Part shown: positions 60,858 through 64,000 of the stretch, one piece after another
How the letters are laid out: the number at the start of each line of letters is the position of its first letter
Position numbering within the stretch: the stretch's first letter is position 1
Assembly: GCA_964397045.1 (NCBI GenBank)
Contig: CAYNHF010000049.1
Span: 27,851-91,850 of the forward strand
From: CAYNHF01 sp964397045
GTDB lineage: Bacteria > Actinomycetota > Acidimicrobiia > Spongiisociales > UBA5794
Length of the DNA: 64,000 nucleotides
Direction of reading: 5' to 3'
Position numbers and translations under genes: made by a program
Notes under the pieces: generated by a model
What the model saw: the letters and a program-made list of their open reading frames with translations, nothing else
Told to the model about the DNA's origin: nothing
Database searches by the model: none

Positions 60858-63128
60858 GTGACGATCCGCAGCGGGCCGGGCCCTTTGCCTGCCCCGATGA
60901 GTCGCGTGGAGGACGAGCGTCTGATCACCGGCCGCGGCTCGTTCGTTGCCGACCTCATACCGGACGAAGCGCTGCACGCCTGGTTTGTACGCAGCTTCTT
61001 TCCCTGTGGACGAATTGTCGACATCGACGTGTCGATGGCCGTCGCAGCCCCAGGCGTTCTAGCCGTTTACACCGCAGGCGACCTCGACCTCGGCGACCTC
61101 CGCCCTCCACCGGTTGGTGGGCGGACCATTGACGGCATGGATCGTCCGATGCTGGCGCGCCACATGGTGACGCATGTGGGGCAACCGATCGCGGTCGTGG
61201 TCGCGGACAGCGCACCTCATGCCGAGGACGCTGCCGCCCTGGTGTTCATCGATGTGGACTTCGCCGAACCTGTCCTCTCGGCGAGCGATGCGATCCGCGA
61301 CCATGTGCTCGTTCACCCGGAGGCAGGCACAAACGTCGCCTTCCACGACCGGATCATTGTCGGTACGGAACCGGCAGGTGACGACCTCATCGAGGCGACC
61401 GTGGTAGTCGAACACCCCAGGCTTGCACCCTCTCCCATCGAAGCACTGGCCGCCCTGGCCGTGCCGGATGACACCGGTTTGCGGCTCTACGCAGGGGTGC
61501 AGTCGCCCCACCAGATGCAGCGTGATATCGCCGATTCGCTTGGGATCGATGCCACCGAGATCAGGGTGTCGGTGCCGGACGTCGGTGGTGCATTCGGGAT
61601 GAAACGTTTCTACCCGGAGTACGTCGTGGTCGCCGCCGCGGCGCGGCGCTTGGAACGTTCGGTGGCGTGGGTGCAGCCGCGGCGCGACATCTTCCTCTCA
61701 GGGACCCATGGTCGTGGCCAGAAGCACGAGGTCACCCTGCGCGCGACGTCGGAGGGGCGGATCCGGAGCGCTCGATTCGTGCTCAGTGCCGATGTTGGGG
61801 CCTACCCGCACGCCGGTGCCCAGATCGGCTTGTTCACGCGGCTGGTGGCCACTGGCCTCTACGACATTCCGCATGTCGATTTCGAGGTGGTGGCAGGCGT
61901 GACCAATCTGCCCCCGACCGGCCCCTATCGGGGGGCGGGGAGGCCGGAAGCGGCGCTCGCCATCGAACGCGCGGTGGACGCGCTGGCGGATCGGATCGGG
62001 ATCGACCCTGCCGAGCTCCGCCGCCGGAATCTCATCACCTCCCTGCCATTCGAGACTCCCACCGGTGCCCAACATGACTCCGGTGACTACGGTGCCGCGC
62101 TCGAGCGTGCTCTCGCGCTTTCGGACTACGCCGCGGCGCGAGAGGAACAGGCCGACCGGCGGCAACGTGGTGCCAATCCACTCGGCATCGGCATCGGAGC
62201 CTTCATCGAGCGGGCCGGTGGTGCCCCAGACTCCTGGGAGTACGGTGCAGTTGCGATCGACGCGGTCGGCACCGTGGTCGTTCGCACCGGATCGACCGCG
62301 GCGGGCCAGGGGCACGAGACCGCATGGCGTCGGGTCGCCGCAGAGGCGTTTCAGATCGACCCGGCAACGGTCGTCATGCACGCCGGTGACACCGCGGAGA
62401 TCCCGACCTCGGTGGGCAGTTTCGCCAGCCGGTCGGCGCAGATCGGTGCGTCCGCGGTATGGAGGTGTGCGGAACGGGTCCGTGTCGCTGCAACGGCGGT
62501 GGCCGCCGACATGTTGGAAGCGGCGCCGGACGATGTCGTGATCTCAGATGGTGCGTTCCACGTCGCAGGTGTCCCCGACCTGCGAGTCACCCTTGCGGAG
62601 GTTGCGCACGCGTCAGCCGCGCGTGACATCACTCTCACCGCGGAGGAGAAGTACTCGCCCGGTGCGCAGACCTTCCCATACGGGGTTCACATCGCGGTGG
62701 TCGAGGTGGATCTCGACACGGGCCGGGTCCTTCCTCTCCGGCTGGTGGCGGTGGACGACGTGGGGACGAGACTCGACGACATGCTGGTGACCGGACAGGT
62801 GCACGGCTCGGTGATGCAAGGTCTGGGTGCCGCCCTGTACGAAAGCATGCGCTACGACGACGGGGGTCAGCCGCAGACCACCACGTTCATGGACTACCTG
62901 ATCCCCTCGGTGGCGCTCGGAACGCCGCTCATCCTCGATCACATCTCGCATCCGGCGCCATCCAACCCGCTGGGTGCCAAGGGTGCCGGCGAGGGCGGAT
63001 GCATAGGAATACCTCCTGCAATCTTGAATGCGACGATCGATGCGCTGCGGCCCTGGGGGGTCACCAGCCTGCAGATACCGCTGACACCGGACAAGGTGTG
63101 GGGCGCTCTGCAGGAAGCCCACCGGTGA
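60858..63128 (+). CDS. Molybdenum hydroxylase large subunit (CoxL/xanthine-dehydrogenase type)
   Basis: The 756-residue protein is the molybdopterin-cytosine-dinucleotide-binding subunit of a xanthine-oxidase-family hydroxylase. VEDERLITGRGSFVADL, VPDVGGAFGMKRFYPE, GPYRGAGRPEA and the C-terminal catalytic Glu in KGAGEGGCIGIPPA are visible. The active-site loop is the form-II type (YRGAGR), not the CO-dehydrogenase form-I type. FAD and 2Fe-2S subunits are absent here. GTG 60858 has no ribosome site and is preceded by a six-codon frame (60841) ending in the overlapping TGA; an ATG at 60897 is an alternative. Confidence 0.88.
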   Translation: MTIRSGPGPLPAPMSRVEDERLITGRGSFVADLIPDEALHAWFVRSFFPCGRIVDIDVSMAVAAPGVLAVYTAGDLDLGDLRPPPVGGRTIDGMDRPMLARHMVTHVGQPIAVVVADSAPHAEDAAALVFIDVDFAEPVLSASDAIRDHVLVHPEAGTNVAFHDRIIVGTEPAGDDLIEATVVVEHPRLAPSPIEALAALAVPDDTGLRLYAGVQSPHQMQRDIADSLGIDATEIRVSVPDVGGAFGMKRFYPEYVVVAAAARRLERSVAWVQPRRDIFLSGTHGRGQKHEVTLRATSEGRIRSARFVLSADVGAYPHAGAQIGLFTRLVATGLYDIPHVDFEVVAGVTNLPPTGPYRGAGRPEAALAIERAVDALADRIGIDPAELRRRNLITSLPFETPTGAQHDSGDYGAALERALALSDYAAAREEQADRRQRGANPLGIGIGAFIERAGGAPDSWEYGAVAIDAVGTVVVRTGSTAAGQGHETAWRRVAAEAFQIDPATVVMHAGDTAEIPTSVGSFASRSAQIGASAVWRCAERVRVAATAVAADMLEAAPDDVVISDGAFHVAGVPDLRVTLAEVAHASAARDITLTAEEKYSPGAQTFPYGVHIAVVEVDLDTGRVLPLRLVAVDDVGTRLDDMLVTGQVHGSVMQGLGAALYESMRYDDGGQPQTTTFMDYLIPSVALGTPLILDHISHPAPSNPLGAKGAGEGGCIGIPPAILNATIDALRPWGVTSLQIPLTPDKVWGALQEAHR

Positions 63129-63212
63129 TCGCGGCGAGTTGGGCTGGAGCGTCGTCCCGCGTGACGATTCGGCCGGATGGATCCGGGTCGGAGGCCGGCG
63201 CGAGGGGATGGT

Positions 63213-63458
63213 TCAGTAGACCAGGTGGATCGGTTGGCCGTTCATCCTGGCCGACTACGTGGTGCGGTCTGTAATCCCGCCCGAAACGCCGTAGCTGACA
63301 TTGACCCAACAGCTGGCACAGGTGTAGTCCGGGGGCACGTTGAATCGGAACTCGAGCCACTTGTTGTTGTAATCGCCATCATGAAGAGCAAAGGAGGGCG
63401 GCGCCACTCTTGCGCGAAGTCGGTTCGTTCTGGTCCTGACTCCGGCCGGTTCTGCCCT
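63213..63458 (-). pseudogene. Decayed C-terminal fragment of a secreted protein
   Basis: The minus-strand frame reads LHDGDYNNKWLEFRFNVPPD, then YTCASCWVNVSYGVSGGITD and RTT, a TAG stop (63255-63257), and SARMNGQPIHLVY before a TGA (63213-63215). The sequence after the stop is still coherent: it resembles the end of actinobacterial extracellular proteins (Tad/pilus-associated), where a Trp sits between TT and SAR, so TGG has probably become TAG. Upstream the frame is closed by TGA at 63459-63461. The rest of the 63129-63785 gap has lower GC and no gene that I can support. Confidence 0.45.
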
Positions 63459-63740
63459 TCACGCCAATCCCTCTCTCATGTACCTTGTTTTGGCCTAGTG
63501 AGATCAGCCACATAGAGTGGTCGTACGACGCCATCTATTAGGTATTGTGGGCGGATCGAGAAGGGTGACTTGTGCACTAGTTGACACTGTAAACAAGGGG
63601 CTGGTCACCGTTGAAGCGTGCGGATGTCGAGGTGTACGCGGGGTGTTCAGCTGGGAGTCGTCATGTTTGTCCTGGCAACGGCGGTATGACTCAATATGCT
63701 CTATATGACGAGACGGGCTCTCCGGTGTACGGCCATGGGC

Positions 63741-63771
63741 TTGACGCTTTGGTCCCAGGCTGAGATACAAT
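63741..63771 (+). promoter_or_regulatory. Promoter of initiator tRNA-Met
   Basis: TTGACG (63741-63746), 19-bp spacer, TACAAT (63766-63771). Transcription would begin about 63778, eight bases before the mature tRNA. Confidence 0.6.
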
Positions 63772-63785
63772 GCAGCCACAAGCGA

Positions 63786-63859
<74 letters not shown>

Positions 63860-63869
63860 CGAACGAAGA

Positions 63870-63890
63870 CCCTTGCGCTGCAGGGGTTTT
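63870..63890 (+). terminator. Rho-independent terminator after tRNA-fMet
   Basis: CCCTTGC, loop GCT, GCAGGGG (one G-U pair), then TTTT, 10 bases after the tRNA. Confidence 0.75.
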
Positions 63891-64000
63891 CGGCGTTTCG
63901 AAGGCCTCTCGAATCTCGCCATGGATGATCGTTCCATCGTGCGGGACGAGGAGCACGGTACTGCGGTCCCGATTGATGATGGCCACTGCCGGTAGCGTTG
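63891..64000. other. Window edge, no gene assigned
   Basis: A minus-strand frame entering from the right edge (LPAVAIINRDRSTVLLVPHD, then GTIIHGEIREAF) looks coding-like but then runs through the terminator and tRNA antisense. It could be the end of a real gene with an uncertain stop. A short plus-strand frame (ATG 63921) encodes about 24 residues and is probably chance. Confidence 0.25.

Overview
This 64 kb window is a high-GC bacterial chromosome segment, almost certainly from an actinomycetote. The signs are a WhiB2/WhmD-type Fe-S regulator, a SigE-like ECF sigma factor with a zinc anti-sigma factor, a UPF0182 membrane protein, a DivIVA-like protein, a DUF2342 zincin and a luciferase-like monooxygenase of the type that often uses F420. 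An initiator tRNA with U at position 72 and no encoded CCA, and frequent TANNNT boxes 7-8 nt before start codons (apparent leaderless transcripts), fit the same picture. The lineage is not mycolate-type and could be Acidimicrobiia-like, but the sequence alone does not prove that. No rRNA, CRISPR array, prophage or intact insertion sequence was seen.

Left third (1-19.4 kb) is mostly housekeeping. It holds the C-terminal part of a sensor histidine kinase, isocitrate and malate dehydrogenases, a HU protein preceded by an array of spaced octamers, an SCP2-like protein and a b558-type succinate dehydrogenase (sdhCAB). Then come WhiB2, TatA and an envelope-stress group: SigE-like sigma, an anti-sigma with two zinc-binding modules, an RseB/MucB-like secreted sensor and, 4 kb on, an HtrA protease. 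A secreted TAP-like peptidase, a Bcp/AhpE-like peroxiredoxin, a zincin, MoaE and a HEAT-repeat protein fill the rest.

Middle (19.4-40.6 kb): a paaG-paaH-paaJ-paaN operon for the lower phenylacetyl-CoA pathway, an MscS-like membrane protein, an acyl-CoA synthetase and a complete branched-chain-type ABC importer (livHMKFG). PaaI thioesterase and BioY follow. The importer may serve aromatic or branched carboxylates. Next are a YlbL-like PDZ/Lon-type protease, a large DivIVA-like protein with an odd C-terminal module, and UPF0182.

Right (40.6-63.1 kb) is a catabolic accessory region. It has a C-C or ester hydrolase, an ACMSD-like amidohydrolase, an LVIVD-repeat protein, cupins, an MFS transporter, an Opp-type importer, a D-2-hydroxyacid dehydrogenase, a creatininase-like hydrolase, a Gfo/Idh/MocA oxidoreductase, a luciferase-like enzyme, a succinate-semialdehyde-type dehydrogenase, an M24 protein missing a metal ligand, and a lone molybdenum hydroxylase large subunit. 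Four near-identical 14-bp operators (consensus TGCAATCGATTGCA, LacI-like) sit in front of the cupin/MFS, Opp, aldehyde dehydrogenase and M24 genes, so this looks like one regulon for an unidentified nitrogenous or carboxylic substrate. The Opp ATPase OppD carries four CxxCxGxG motifs, a DnaJ-type zinc module, inserted between Walker A and the Q-loop. These two observations are the most likely route to something undescribed.

Right edge (63.1-64 kb): a lower-GC stretch with a decayed secreted-protein fragment, then initiator tRNA-Met with a clear promoter and terminator.
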